In this document: piece by piece, positions 25,029 to 34,647 of the stretch
Position numbering within the stretch: the first letter of the stretch is position 1
How the letters are laid out: each line of letters begins with the position of its first letter
Origin: an uncultured Lachnospiraceae bacterium
Lineage (GTDB): Bacteria > Bacillota > Clostridia > Lachnospirales > Lachnospiraceae
Assembly (NCBI GenBank): GCA_910578795.1
Contig: CAJTSD010000019.1
Coordinates: 1 to 63,418 of the forward strand
DNA length: 63,418 nucleotides
Direction: 5' to 3'
Notes under the pieces: generated by a model
Seen by the model: only the letters and a program-made list of their open reading frames with translations
Told to the model about the DNA's origin: nothing
The model's database searches: none
Made by a program: the position numbers and the translations under genes

Positions 25029-26762
25029 TTAATATACTAATTTTGTACTTTTGCCTGCTCTGTAAGCCGCCCTTCTCTCATTGACAATTTCCTGATACCC
25101 TGCTTTGGCATAATCCTCTGCAAGCGCATCATACAAAAGTTCAAAATCTTCCGGATTACATTTTGTAATTTGGCTTCGATATTCTTCATATAGCTCCAGC
25201 AACACCGTTTGATACTTTGATACCGACTCAAGCACAACTGCAAAATTACAATCAGATACCGCATAGCCTGCCTGTGCCGCCTCTAACTGCCCATAGTAAT
25301 TTTCAATCATCTCTGGCGTAAAATCGTGTGGAATATTCTTAGGAGTACTTGCCGCCACAATATCCTCAATACTCCCTGTTGTCCTTGTTTCCGTTACAAT
25401 ACACCAATAGTCCTTATTGTTGCCGACCCCCTGTACGAAATCGCCAGTGTATTTCGCAACAGGTGTTGGCGATCCGTTTTTGGAAAGGATATAGTTTTCT
25501 CCTGCAATTCCCCATTGCATTGTAAACAGATTTTTGTCCAGCGCCAGCCATTCCATGTACATCCATGCAGCTTTTATCTGATCCGCGTCTGCCTTGGAGG
25601 AAAAACCAATCATCATGCCAAAAGGATTATTCGCACGCAGCGCCGGAACGGTGCCGCCCTCTCGATCCACTATATTTTTTGTAATTTTTACCGCAAGTTC
25701 GCCATCCGGATTGTTCTCATAAAAAGCATTTACCCAATCCAAATCAGCAGCCACATATCCCTGATAATAGAGCGTCCTGCCATGCACAAAATTATCTCTT
25801 GCCGTTTCCTCGTCAATCATGTCAAAGTCCGGTTCAATCAAACCTAAATTGTATTTTTCATTTTCCCGCTTCAACAGTCTTTTATTTGCCTCATCCCCAA
25901 GTGCAGGAATCGCATAGTCACCATAACACGCCCAGTTTTCCTCGTCAAGCGGAAATGTCCTATACTCGTAATTTCGGTCCACACCCGAACCGGATATCAT
26001 CTTTCCGCCACAGGGATATTGACAAATACCACTCTTTTTTAGCTTGAGCAGCATTTCCTTCTCATCCGCCCAATTATCAGGGTAAATATCATAACCGATT
26101 TGTTCCAGCCAGTCCTTTCTATATAATGTTACATAACCGTAATCCGTATTATAATAGGGTCTTTCCGCCAGTGCAAAATATGTTTTTTTGTCAAGAACAG
26201 TATAGGAAAGCAGCCCCAAATCTACCATCCGCTGATAATAGGTTGGCGCAACCTGCATAAACGCATCATAATCGAACTCCGTAAGATACCCCTGCGCAGC
26301 CCACTGTGCAACCTTTGGAAAATCATACTCCATTAAGATTGTTGGCAGCTCATCCTTTGCTGCCAGTGCCTCATAGCTCTGCAAAACATCGGTTCGATTA
26401 ATTGCAACATATTCCACCGTAATATTATATTTATTCCCAAAATGTTCCTGAATCCAGTTTGTCCAGTAATTATCCGTAACATCAGGAGTATCCTTAATAT
26501 GTCTGTCGTACACGGGAATCTTTATCGTCACATTCTCATCAAAGGCACTCCATCCTTCTATCCCAACCACAATATCGGATAAGTTGTAATCTGCTTCTGT
26601 TTCCATAGGATTCTGTTGCATGTTTTTTGTACTTTGTTCCTGCTTTGTGGTTTCTTCCAAAAATGCTTCTTCCCTATTCTGTCCACAGCCCGTAAACAAC
26701 GTGACAGATATTACGCTAATCAGTACCGCCATGCTAAGCCTATTGATTTGAAGCATATTCAT
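25029..26762 (-). CDS. Extracellular solute-binding lipoprotein (ABC family 1 type)
   Basis: A lipoprotein signal (VLISVISVTLFTGC) precedes a 550-residue periplasmic-binding-type domain resembling LplA-like sugar or oligosaccharide binding proteins (ITVEYVAINRTD, LPTILMEYDFPKVAQWAAQGYLTEF in blocks, later MMIGFSSKADADQIKAAWMYMEW). No permease or ATPase gene is adjacent, so it would have to serve a transporter encoded elsewhere. The ATG at 26762 is chosen since AAGGAG is then eight bases away. An esterase gene lies just upstream, suggesting esterified carbohydrate as a substrate class, which is inference. Confidence 0.88.
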   Translation of the reverse strand: MNMLQINRLSMAVLISVISVTLFTGCGQNREEAFLEETTKQEQSTKNMQQNPMETEADYNLSDIVVGIEGWSAFDENVTIKIPVYDRHIKDTPDVTDNYWTNWIQEHFGNKYNITVEYVAINRTDVLQSYEALAAKDELPTILMEYDFPKVAQWAAQGYLTEFDYDAFMQVAPTYYQRMVDLGLLSYTVLDKKTYFALAERPYYNTDYGYVTLYRKDWLEQIGYDIYPDNWADEKEMLLKLKKSGICQYPCGGKMISGSGVDRNYEYRTFPLDEENWACYGDYAIPALGDEANKRLLKRENEKYNLGLIEPDFDMIDEETARDNFVHGRTLYYQGYVAADLDWVNAFYENNPDGELAVKITKNIVDREGGTVPALRANNPFGMMIGFSSKADADQIKAAWMYMEWLALDKNLFTMQWGIAGENYILSKNGSPTPVAKYTGDFVQGVGNNKDYWCIVTETRTTGSIEDIVAASTPKNIPHDFTPEMIENYYGQLEAAQAGYAVSDCNFAVVLESVSKYQTVLLELYEEYRSQITKCNPEDFELLYDALAEDYAKAGYQEIVNERRAAYRAGKSTKLVY

Positions 26763-26784
26763 AGGCATTTCTCCTTAATCAATA

Positions 26785-27606
26785 TCACATGTTATATTTA
26801 ATCCAGTTTCTGCACAGCAAAATCCACTGCTCACACTGCGGCTCCACGGCATTCTTGTCAAGCATTGTTGTTTCCTGTGTTGCAAGCGAAAGTCCGTGAA
26901 TCCCATGTGGAAATACATGATACTCAAAGCTTACGCCGGCTTCCCTTAACGCTTTTGCAAACAGGATTGAATTTTCAAGCGGTACGGACGCATCCTCACA
27001 GGTATGCCACATAAAGACAGGCGGAACCTTATCCGTCACTTGCTTCTCAAGGCTTAAAAGCGTTGCTAATTCGCCTGACGCATGGCTTCCCATCAGCCGC
27101 TCAAACGACGGTCTGTGCGCATATTCTCCCGAAGTAATCACCGGATATGCCAAAATCAGTCCATTTGGTTTATACCATTTTTTGCTCATACAGATTAAAT
27201 CGGAAAGCCACTGCCTGTCCCAAAAGCAGCCAAGGCACGCCGCCAAATGACCGCCTGCTGAAAAGCCCGCCACAATAATTTTATCCGGATCAACAGCATA
27301 CACATCTGCGTGTTTCCTGATATAGTAAACTGCCCATGTAAGCTCTAAAAGAGGCAGCGGGTGCTCCATACCGTCACCCACTACATCATATTGAAGAACT
27401 GCCGCATGACAACCGGCAGCAAGAAACTGAAAAGCAATCGGTTCCCCTTCGCGGACAGACAAATGTTCATAACCGCCGCCCGGACAAATCAATATCATTG
27501 GACGTTTCCTGTCCCCGTATGTTTCCGGATAACTCTCCTGTATATAAAGTGACAGCTGTGCTTTCACCGCATTTTTTACATCTATCTTGACCTGTTCAAA
27601 TTTCAT
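26785..27606 (-). CDS. Alpha/beta-hydrolase, acetyl-esterase-like
   Basis: A hydrolase of 273 residues with the oxyanion block ICPGGGYEHLS, nucleophile elbow GFSAGGH, the Asp region CEDASVPLENS and the catalytic His in HGIHGLS. This arrangement is that of BD-FAE/Aes-like esterases that remove acetyl groups from xylan or related glycans. No signal peptide, so cytoplasmic. It lies 22 bp before the solute-binding lipoprotein and 12 bp after the DUF3048 gene, so the three may be cotranscribed. Confidence 0.88.
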   Translation of the reverse strand: MKFEQVKIDVKNAVKAQLSLYIQESYPETYGDRKRPMILICPGGGYEHLSVREGEPIAFQFLAAGCHAAVLQYDVVGDGMEHPLPLLELTWAVYYIRKHADVYAVDPDKIIVAGFSAGGHLAACLGCFWDRQWLSDLICMSKKWYKPNGLILAYPVITSGEYAHRPSFERLMGSHASGELATLLSLEKQVTDKVPPVFMWHTCEDASVPLENSILFAKALREAGVSFEYHVFPHGIHGLSLATQETTMLDKNAVEPQCEQWILLCRNWIKYNM

Positions 27607-27618
27607 TGTTGATTTCCC

Positions 27619-28758
27619 CTAATGATAAAGCGCTGCTCTGCCCTTTTGTGCAATTGCAATATAAGTCTTTCCCTCATTCAACTGAATCTCATTTCCAAAA
27701 TCATCATAATAAACAGTTGGCAGATAATCGCCCATTTTTTGCCATGTCACATGAATACACTTGCCTTTTGTAAAGTAATACCCATCCTCCGTATTATCAA
27801 TATTTTGGAACGCAAGATATCCCTTGGCATCCAGTCCTACCCATTTTGTATTCTGCACAATCACGTTTGCAAACTTAAGCTGCTCACCGTTTAAACCGTC
27901 CGTCTGCGGCTTTCCGTGAAGGGATTTGTAATATAATCCGTCCGCAGGATTATAAGTAAACGCACTCTTTGTATAGGTAAAAATCTGCGACAGGTCAATC
28001 ACATTCGCCGTTGCCGCAGCAGCCCCGTACTGCTCTAAGGTATTAATGCCCTGTGCAAAGGTAAAGTGCTTTGGATTGTAGACACCTTCCCTGATATTCA
28101 GCGGATAGCCCAACTGCGCACATGCATTCACAATCCCCGGTGCACTGGTATACGCATTGTGCGGCGCTTTTCTGTCTGTCGTTCTAAAAAATGCTTCCGC
28201 TCCCGGCGTTCCCCCGGCTACGCCATACTGCTGTGCTCCGGTAATGTTGTTGATATCCGGCGCCATAATCCTGTCCTTCATATAGACAACGCCGCCGAAA
28301 TGTACCAAAATCGGATCCCACTCCGTAGCTTCTGGCAGATAATAGGCACGGCAGCTTCTCACATTTCCAATTTTGGAAAGCCCTGTCCAATTATCAATAA
28401 CCGCCATCTGTCTTGAGATTTCACCTTCCTCCATGATTTCATACAAAATTTTAGCATTACTGATTCCATAAGACGGCTGTGCAATCCGGTCTGTCGGCAT
28501 CATTACTGCAATTGGTCTGATTGCCGCCTGCTCCGCAGGAATCCACTCATTTGTATACACGCTCCTGACAAAGCCTGCCGCAGCATATGCTTCCTCCGTT
28601 GTCGGCTGTGGCAATGCCTGCGGAAGCGCTGCCTGTGCGCCTTCCTCAGCCGCGTATGCAACGCCTGCTGGCACTATTCCCGTTCCTGAAAGCGATACTG
28701 CTACTGCCGCCGCAACAACTGCCACCGTAATCTTCTGAATCCATTTTCTTCCCTTCAT
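27619..28758 (-). CDS. DUF3048 (YerB-like) secreted protein
   Basis: A Sec signal peptide (VAVVAAAVAVSLSGTG, likely cleavage after AYA) precedes an Ala/Gln/Pro-rich linker and the DUF3048 domain: PIAVMMPTDRIAQPSYGIS, IGNVRSCRAYYL and KAPHNAYTS, then the C-terminal half with HVTWQKMGDYL and YYDDFGNEIQLNEGKTYI. The biochemical role of DUF3048 is unsettled, with links to the cell wall. The start at 28758 follows GGAGGTTTTATTG. Length is normal. Confidence 0.92.
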   Translation of the reverse strand: MKGRKWIQKITVAVVAAAVAVSLSGTGIVPAGVAYAAEEGAQAALPQALPQPTTEEAYAAAGFVRSVYTNEWIPAEQAAIRPIAVMMPTDRIAQPSYGISNAKILYEIMEEGEISRQMAVIDNWTGLSKIGNVRSCRAYYLPEATEWDPILVHFGGVVYMKDRIMAPDINNITGAQQYGVAGGTPGAEAFFRTTDRKAPHNAYTSAPGIVNACAQLGYPLNIREGVYNPKHFTFAQGINTLEQYGAAAATANVIDLSQIFTYTKSAFTYNPADGLYYKSLHGKPQTDGLNGEQLKFANVIVQNTKWVGLDAKGYLAFQNIDNTEDGYYFTKGKCIHVTWQKMGDYLPTVYYDDFGNEIQLNEGKTYIAIAQKGRAALYH

Positions 28759-28938
28759 CAATAAAACCTCCATTTTACAGTTTTTACTTCCCTATGCTGT
28801 TTTTTCATAACTTGTACAATCATCATCAACAATAAATGCTGTGTACTGTTTAAACAGACAATTCTATTTCTATCATAATACATCTTAACAAAATAATACA
28901 GTTCTTTTTTCATCCATTTCCGAAAATCATCCAAAAAA

Positions 28939-30567
28939 TTATTTTTTCGTGTCTTTTACCGGAAATTGAATCTTAGCATGCGCTTTCACGGTCATTTCCC
29001 CAACCTGTGCCTCGTTCTTATAATGCTTAATTTCCGTTAAAAATTCAGCTCCGTACTTTTCATATTTCGCTTCACCCACACCGTTGATCTGTAAAAGCTC
29101 TTCCTTGTTTTTGGGAAGATACATGCTCATTTCCTTTATCGTCTTATCCGTAAAAATGACATACGCAGGTACAGCATTTTGCTTTGCAATGCTATTTCGA
29201 AGCAAACGCAGTCTGTCATAAAGCTTCGGATTTTCAGAAGCCGGTCTCTTTACAGGCTGGGGCTTGCGAATCTTTAGCCTCGCGTCATATGACGGATATT
29301 TATCCAGCTGTTCCTGGTACTCGTCCGCTGCAAGCTTTTTCAGACAGTTCCCGCAGTTCCCACAAAAGCTCTCCGCCCTTTCTCCAAAATAATTGAGCAT
29401 AAACTTTCTGTAGCAATACCTTGTATGACAGTAAAAGGCCATCTGCTTAAGCCGCTCCCTGTCCTTTTCTAAGACCTGTTCAAGCTGTGTCTTAGACAGC
29501 TCCTCGTTTTCACGGTTATTCTCAATAAAATACTGGTTTGTATGTATATCCTGCGGATTGTAGATTAGATAACATGCCGCCTTTTCGCCGTCACGTCCCG
29601 CACGCCCTGCCTCCTGATAGTAGCTCTCCATGTTTTTCGGCATATTATAATGAATAACAAAGCGCACGTCCGGCTTATCGATTCCCATGCCAAACGCGTT
29701 GGTTGCCACCATAATGCGCGCCCTGTCCGAGGTAAACGCATCCTGATTTCTTACCCGCTCCTCATCCGTCATTCCTGCATGGTATTTTGCCACCTCAATT
29801 CCACGCTCCGCTAACAGCCCGTACACTTCCTCGACAAGCTTTCTGGTAATACAATAGATAATCCCGCTCTCATCATAGTGCTCCCGCAAAATCTGAAAAA
29901 GCGCTGCTTTTCTGTCCTTTGCATGTTTCACAAAAAAAGATAAATTGGTTCTGTCAAAGCCTGTGGTAACAATTTCAGGATTTTCAAGTTGTAAAATTTT
30001 CATCACGTCATTTCGCACCTGAGCAGTAGCGGTCGCCGTAAATGCCCCAATCACCGGACGCTTTTTTAACTGTTGTACAAAATCCACAATTTTTAAATAG
30101 CTTGGTCTGAAATCCTGCCCCCACTGTGAAACACAGTGTACCTCGTCCACGCTGATAAAGGAAATGTCCGCATTTAGGGCAAAACCAAGAAATGACTCCG
30201 TCAGCAGTCTCTCCGGAGCCACATAAATAATTTTATATTTTCCGCCCTTTGCAAAATCCAGCGCTTTAAAATACTGTCCCTGCGTGAGCGAGCTATTTAA
30301 ATATGCCGCATAAACGCCCGCCTGATTCAGTGCCGCCACCTGATCCTTCATCAGACTAATCAATGGGGAAATCACCAGTGTAATGCCAGACAGCATCAGT
30401 GCCGGAATCTGATAGCACATGGATTTTCCCGCGCCAGTCGGCATAATTCCAAATACATCCCTGCCGCTTAAAACCGCGTCTATCACGGATTCCTGACCGA
30501 TTCGAAAGGAGTCGTAGCCAAAATATTTTTTTAATACCTCATATTTTTCCTTGTACTTGTCATCCAT
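28939..30567 (-). CDS. recQ: ATP-dependent DNA helicase RecQ
   Basis: A 3'-5' helicase of 542 residues. The motifs in order are FRIGQESVIDAVLSGRD (motif 0), MPTGAGKSMCYQIPA (Walker A), SVDEVHCVSQWGQDFRPSY (Walker B), FTATATAQVRNDV, MVATNAFGMGIDKPDVRFV and QEAGRAGRDGE. Zinc-binding cysteines (CHTRYCYRKF, CGNCGNC) and a C-terminal HRDC-like domain follow. The Walker B box reads DEVH instead of DEAH, a mild deviation. The start at 30567 lies 7 bases after the sigH stop; in-frame codons further upstream overlap sigH and lack homologous sequence. Confidence 0.95.
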   Translation of the reverse strand: MDDKYKEKYEVLKKYFGYDSFRIGQESVIDAVLSGRDVFGIMPTGAGKSMCYQIPALMLSGITLVISPLISLMKDQVAALNQAGVYAAYLNSSLTQGQYFKALDFAKGGKYKIIYVAPERLLTESFLGFALNADISFISVDEVHCVSQWGQDFRPSYLKIVDFVQQLKKRPVIGAFTATATAQVRNDVMKILQLENPEIVTTGFDRTNLSFFVKHAKDRKAALFQILREHYDESGIIYCITRKLVEEVYGLLAERGIEVAKYHAGMTDEERVRNQDAFTSDRARIMVATNAFGMGIDKPDVRFVIHYNMPKNMESYYQEAGRAGRDGEKAACYLIYNPQDIHTNQYFIENNRENEELSKTQLEQVLEKDRERLKQMAFYCHTRYCYRKFMLNYFGERAESFCGNCGNCLKKLAADEYQEQLDKYPSYDARLKIRKPQPVKRPASENPKLYDRLRLLRNSIAKQNAVPAYVIFTDKTIKEMSMYLPKNKEELLQINGVGEAKYEKYGAEFLTEIKHYKNEAQVGEMTVKAHAKIQFPVKDTKK

Positions 30568-30574
30568 TGTTGCA

Positions 30575-31210
30575 TTAATCCTTGTCTCTTTTGTAGTCAA
30601 CGGCACGCCGAAGCTTTGCTTTGAGCCTTTGCAGCGCGTTGTCTGTTGACTTTTCGCTCCTTGCAAGCACCTTTGCAATCTGCGAATAGCTCATTCCCGT
30701 GATATAAAGGTCAAGCACCTGTTTCTCAAATCCGCTTAGCTCCTTTTCGATAATCGCCTCAATCTGCGCAACATTTTCCTTGTCGATAAACAGCTTTTCC
30801 GGATCGGTTTCAACCTCCGATTCAAGGATATTGACAAGCTGCGTCCCGCGCTCGTCACTCTCTGGCTCCGCCATGCTTGCATATAATGAAATATACGTAT
30901 TGAGCGGCGCGTGCTTTTCCCTCCGTGATGCCTGTACCGCATTGTACATCTGCCTTGATATGCACAAATCGGCAAACGTGTAAAAGTTGGCGTCACGCCC
31001 CGCATCGTAATCCCGTATCGCCTTAAACAGCCCGATCATGCCCTCCTGTATCAGATCGTCATTATCCGCGCCTAAGATGTACATGGATTTCGCTTTTTTG
31101 CGCACAAGGTTTTTGTACTTGTCCATAATAAAATCCGTAATTTCATTCTCGCCCTGCCGCAACCTGTCAATCAGCTCTTCATCGGATAATCCTCTATAAT
31201 TTTCCGTCAC
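30575..31210 (-). CDS. sigH: RNA polymerase sigma-H factor
   Basis: Sigma-70 region 2 is clear (NLVRKKAKSMYILGADNDDLIQEGMIGLFKAIRDY) and so is region 4 with a helix-turn-helix (ISGM-type SYSQIAKVLARSEKSTDNALQRLKAKL), typical of SigH/Spo0H, the transition-phase and sporulation factor. The start is placed at the GTG at 31210 because GGAGG lies five bases upstream; upstream in-frame ATGs at 31243 and 31270 lack a ribosome site. This makes a 17-bp overlap with rlmB. The order mrnC-rlmB-sigH is common in Firmicutes. Confidence 0.93.
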   Translation of the reverse strand: MTENYRGLSDEELIDRLRQGENEITDFIMDKYKNLVRKKAKSMYILGADNDDLIQEGMIGLFKAIRDYDAGRDANFYTFADLCISRQMYNAVQASRREKHAPLNTYISLYASMAEPESDERGTQLVNILESEVETDPEKLFIDKENVAQIEAIIEKELSGFEKQVLDLYITGMSYSQIAKVLARSEKSTDNALQRLKAKLRRAVDYKRDKD

Positions 31211-31976
31211 AGTTTCCTCCAATAAAGAATGCTTTTTCGGCATTCTTTTGCCTGACAATCTCATAGGCAAGTACGCCTGCTGCCACCGATGCGTTCAGGG
31301 AATCAATATCCCCTTTCATCGGAATCGATGCGACAAAATCGCACCGCTCTTTCACAAGCCTGCCCACGCCATCGCCCTCGTTGCCGATTACAAGACCGAT
31401 TGGTCCTGTCAAATCAAGCTGATACATGGAAGTTCCGCCCATATCGGCACAGACAAACCACAAGCCCTCCTTTTTCAAATCCTCCATTGTCTTGGAAAGA
31501 TTCGTCACTCTTGCTACAGGGGTATAGTTCAGCGCTCCCGCAGATGCCTTCGCCACCGTCGCGGTCAGTCCCGCCGCACGGTTCTTTGGTATAATGACGC
31601 CATGCACTCCCGCAAGATTTGCCGTTCTGATAATTGCACCCAAATTATGCGGATCCTCAATATTATCAAGCAGTATCACAAACGGTGGCTCGTTTTTCTC
31701 GCGCGCCGCAGCGAGGATATCCTCCACCTGGGCATACTCATACGCCGCCGTATAGGCAATCACGCCCTGATGCTTTCCCGTTTCACTTAGCTGGTCAAGG
31801 CGTTCATTTGTCACAAATTTCACAATCGTGCCGTGCTTTTTTGCCTCACGCTTAATCGTCTGTATCGGTCCGTCCTGCGCCCCGTCCAGTATCAAAAGCT
31901 TATCAATCGGTTTTCCTGCACGGAATGCCTCTATCACGGCATTCCTGCCCTCTATCGTAAATTCTTCGTATCTCAT
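31194..31976 (-). CDS. rlmB: 23S rRNA (guanosine-2'-O)-methyltransferase RlmB-type
   Basis: A SpoU/TrmH-class SPOUT methyltransferase of 260 residues: the N-terminal substrate-binding domain (IEGRNAVIEAFRAGKPIDKLL) and the knot motifs LDNIEDPHNLGAIIRTA, LVIGNEGDGVGRL and IPMKGDIDSLNASVAAGV. It modifies the peptidyl-transferase-loop guanosine in 23S rRNA. AAGGAATAAGG precedes the ATG. It sits between mrnC and sigH. Confidence 0.95.
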   Translation of the reverse strand: MRYEEFTIEGRNAVIEAFRAGKPIDKLLILDGAQDGPIQTIKREAKKHGTIVKFVTNERLDQLSETGKHQGVIAYTAAYEYAQVEDILAAAREKNEPPFVILLDNIEDPHNLGAIIRTANLAGVHGVIIPKNRAAGLTATVAKASAGALNYTPVARVTNLSKTMEDLKKEGLWFVCADMGGTSMYQLDLTGPIGLVIGNEGDGVGRLVKERCDFVASIPMKGDIDSLNASVAAGVLAYEIVRQKNAEKAFFIGGNCDGKL

Positions 31977-31988
31977 ACCTTATTCCTT

Positions 31989-32420
31989 TTACAGTTCAAT
32001 TTCTGCTATGTCCAGCGCTCTTTTGACAATTGCAATCACCCGTTCCATATTGTCTGATAAATAAAGATACCCGCAAAGCGCCTCAAACCCCGTCGCTTTT
32101 CTATAATCCGAAAGGCTTGCATTTTTTGCCATAGAATGAATCTTTGCATTTCTGCCACGCCGGTAAATATCCTGCTCCTCCCCGCTCAGCTCCTCATAAA
32201 TGGCATCCAGCATTTTGGCCTGTGTTTCGGCACAGACAATTTTCGCTTTGTGCTTGTGCAATACGTTTGCGGGGCGCTGTCCCTGTTTCACAATCACAGT
32301 CCGTATGATAATCTCAAACACGGCATCGCCAATATAAGCAAACGTGAGCGGAGAATATGTTCTGAGATCCGTTTCCCCCCTGCCAAACGCAGCGCTTATT
32401 TCCGAAAGTATATCTCCCAT
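31989..32420 (-). CDS. mrnC: Mini-ribonuclease III
   Basis: An RNase III catalytic domain without a double-stranded RNA-binding domain (143 residues). Blocks are YSPLTFAYIGDAVFEIIIRT and FRKATGFEA-like YRKATGFEALCGYLYL. It matures 23S rRNA ends in Gram-positives. The start at 32420 is preferred because AAAGGGA precedes it; a longer reading from 32465 would overlap the end of cysS. It is part of the run cysE-cysS-mrnC-rlmB-sigH. Confidence 0.93.
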   Translation of the reverse strand: MGDILSEISAAFGRGETDLRTYSPLTFAYIGDAVFEIIIRTVIVKQGQRPANVLHKHKAKIVCAETQAKMLDAIYEELSGEEQDIYRRGRNAKIHSMAKNASLSDYRKATGFEALCGYLYLSDNMERVIAIVKRALDIAEIEL

Positions 32421-32449
32421 ATGATGGTCCCTTTCAACCTTCCTAAATC

Positions 32450-33871
32450 TTATATTTTTTTCCACTTTACGCCCTCGCGCGTATCCTCAAGCGCAATGCC
32501 CTTTTCCAGCAGTTCATTGCGGATTGCGTCTGCCTTCACAAAGTCCTTTTCCTTCTTTGCCGCCTTGCGCTCCTCAATCCTTGCAAGCACATATGCCTTA
32601 AGCTGGGCATCTACACCGTTGTCCGCTTCCTTTGCGGCATGCGCAGTCGTAAGGTCAAGCGAAAGCACCTCGTCAAAGCTCTTTGCAAGCGCGTATTTCG
32701 TAGCGTCCGCCATCTCATCTTTAAGCATATCATAGAGCACGGTAACTGCCATAGAGGAATTCAAATCATCACAAAGCGCATCCTCAAACCTTCTTCTGTA
32801 CAAGTCAAATTTCCCTTTGTCAACCGCTCCCTCCTTGTCAAGGGTCCCGATTTTTTTCACAAGCTTATCATATGCCGCGCTCATGTTGTCAAGCACCTCA
32901 TACGAAAACTCCAACGGCTTCCTGTAATGCGACTGTAAACAGAAAAAGCGGTATACCAAAGGATTATAATCCTTTTTCTCCAAAAGCGATACCGTAAGAA
33001 AATCGCCCTTTGACTTGCTCATTTTTCCCGACTTATCATTCAGATGATGCACGTGGAACCAATAGTTGCACCATTTATGCCCCACATAAGCCTCACTCTG
33101 CGCAATCTCATTTGTGTGGTGCGGGAAAATATTATCCACGCCGCCACAATGAATATCCATGTATTCCCCCAAATGCTTCATGCTGATGCAGGAGCACTCA
33201 ATATGCCAGCCCGGATACCCTACCCCCCAAGGGCTTTCCCATTTTAACTCCTGCGAATCAAATTTCGACTTCGTGAACCAAAGCACAAAATCGCTCTTGT
33301 TCTTTTTGTTCGCATCTTCCTCCACGTCATCGCGCACGCCGACCAAAAGCTCCTTCTCGCTTTGGCTGGAAAACACATAATAATCGTCAAGCTTTGATGT
33401 GTCAAAGTAAATGTTTCCGCCGCTCTCATAGGCATATCCTTTTTCCAGCAGCACCGTTATCATATGGATAAACTCCGCAATACAGTTTGTCGCAGGCTCG
33501 ACCACATCAGGCGTCTTGATATTGAGTTTCTGGCAGTCGCTGAAAAAAGCGTCCGTGTAAAATTTTGCAATCTCCATCACCGACTTGTGTTCTCTTTTCG
33601 CACCCGCAAGCATTTTGTCCTCGCCCGTATCCGCATCGCTTGATAAATGCCCTACATCCGTAATATTCATAACACGCTTCACATCATAGCCGATATAGCG
33701 CAGCGTCTTTTCCAGCAAGTCCTCCATGATGTAGCTTCTCAGATTTCCGATATGCGCAAAATGATAGACCGTCGGGCCGCACGTATACATTGCTACCTTC
33801 CCGTCCTCATTCGGAATAAACTGTTCTACTTTTCTAGTCAGTGTATTGTAAAAGGATAATCTGTTTTCCAT
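32450..33871 (-). CDS. cysS: Cysteinyl-tRNA synthetase
   Basis: A class I synthetase of 473 residues. The signatures are TCGPTVYHFAHIGNLRSY (HIGH-type HIGN), the zinc-ligand region (CSCISMKHLGEYMDIHCGGVDNIFPHH in blocks) and KMSKS in DKSGKMSKSKGDF. The start is assigned to ATG 33871; an in-frame ATG at 33883 sits one base after GAAAGGAG, forming the double-start motif. It lies between cysE and mrnC. Confidence 0.97.
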   Translation of the reverse strand: MENRLSFYNTLTRKVEQFIPNEDGKVAMYTCGPTVYHFAHIGNLRSYIMEDLLEKTLRYIGYDVKRVMNITDVGHLSSDADTGEDKMLAGAKREHKSVMEIAKFYTDAFFSDCQKLNIKTPDVVEPATNCIAEFIHMITVLLEKGYAYESGGNIYFDTSKLDDYYVFSSQSEKELLVGVRDDVEEDANKKNKSDFVLWFTKSKFDSQELKWESPWGVGYPGWHIECSCISMKHLGEYMDIHCGGVDNIFPHHTNEIAQSEAYVGHKWCNYWFHVHHLNDKSGKMSKSKGDFLTVSLLEKKDYNPLVYRFFCLQSHYRKPLEFSYEVLDNMSAAYDKLVKKIGTLDKEGAVDKGKFDLYRRRFEDALCDDLNSSMAVTVLYDMLKDEMADATKYALAKSFDEVLSLDLTTAHAAKEADNGVDAQLKAYVLARIEERKAAKKEKDFVKADAIRNELLEKGIALEDTREGVKWKKI

Positions 33872-33924
33872 TTTTGTAACCATGCTCCTTTCAATGTTCG
33901 CTTTTTTGTGGCTTTTCACAAATT

Positions 33925-34614
33925 TTATGTATTTTCTCCGTTATGTTGAAGCTCTTTTTTTAACTGCTTCATCTGATTTTCAAGCTCAATAACCCGGTTC
34001 GCAAGCTGAGAATTTTCGTATTGCAGCGTCCGGATATCCTCATTTACGGGATCGGGAAGGTCAACCTGATTTAAGTCTTCGCGGACTAACTTCTGATTGT
34101 TTCGTCTTACCACCCTGCCCGGCACGCCGACCACCGTGCAGTTTGGCGGCACCTCCTCAATGACCACGCTTCCCGCGCCCACCTTGGAATTTTCGCCCAC
34201 TTTAAACGAGCCGATAATCTTTGCGCCGGCACTAATCATGACATTGTCGCCGATGGTCGGGTGACGCTTCCCATGTTCCTTTCCCGTACCGCCAAGCGTC
34301 ACGCCCTGATAGAGCGTGACGTTGTTTCCCACGACCGCCGTTTCTCCAATAATCACGCCGTTTCCGTGGTCAATGAAAAAATTTTCTCCAATCTCCGCGC
34401 CCGGATGGATTTCAATGCCTGTCTTTCGGACGGCACGCTGTGAAACCCATCTTGCAAGGAAATAATGTCCGTTTTTATATAGCTTATGTGCAATCCTGTA
34501 ATGGAGCATGACCTTAAAGCTTGGATAGAGAAAAACCTCCATGTTAGAGTGAATTGCCGGATCACGCTCCCTGATAACTTTGATTTCATTTTGAATGTTT
34601 TTAATGAATCCCAT
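33925..34614 (-). CDS. cysE: Serine O-acetyltransferase
   Basis: First step of cysteine synthesis: acetyl-CoA plus serine to O-acetylserine. The left-handed beta-helix hexapeptide repeats are evident (GIEIHPGAEIGENFFIDHG, GVIIGETAVVGNNVTLYQGVTLGGTG). The catalytic His lies in DHGNGVIIG. A C-terminal coiled-coil tail (LANRVIELENQMKQLKKEL) extends beyond the usual end. The start at 34614 follows AAAAGGACATCAAA, preferred over the TTG at 34647. A large inverted-repeat element lies directly upstream. Confidence 0.95.
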   Translation of the reverse strand: MGFIKNIQNEIKVIRERDPAIHSNMEVFLYPSFKVMLHYRIAHKLYKNGHYFLARWVSQRAVRKTGIEIHPGAEIGENFFIDHGNGVIIGETAVVGNNVTLYQGVTLGGTGKEHGKRHPTIGDNVMISAGAKIIGSFKVGENSKVGAGSVVIEEVPPNCTVVGVPGRVVRRNNQKLVREDLNQVDLPDPVNEDIRTLQYENSQLANRVIELENQMKQLKKELQHNGENT

Positions 34615-34647
34615 TTTGATGTCCTTTTTTGACAATATTTCATTCAA

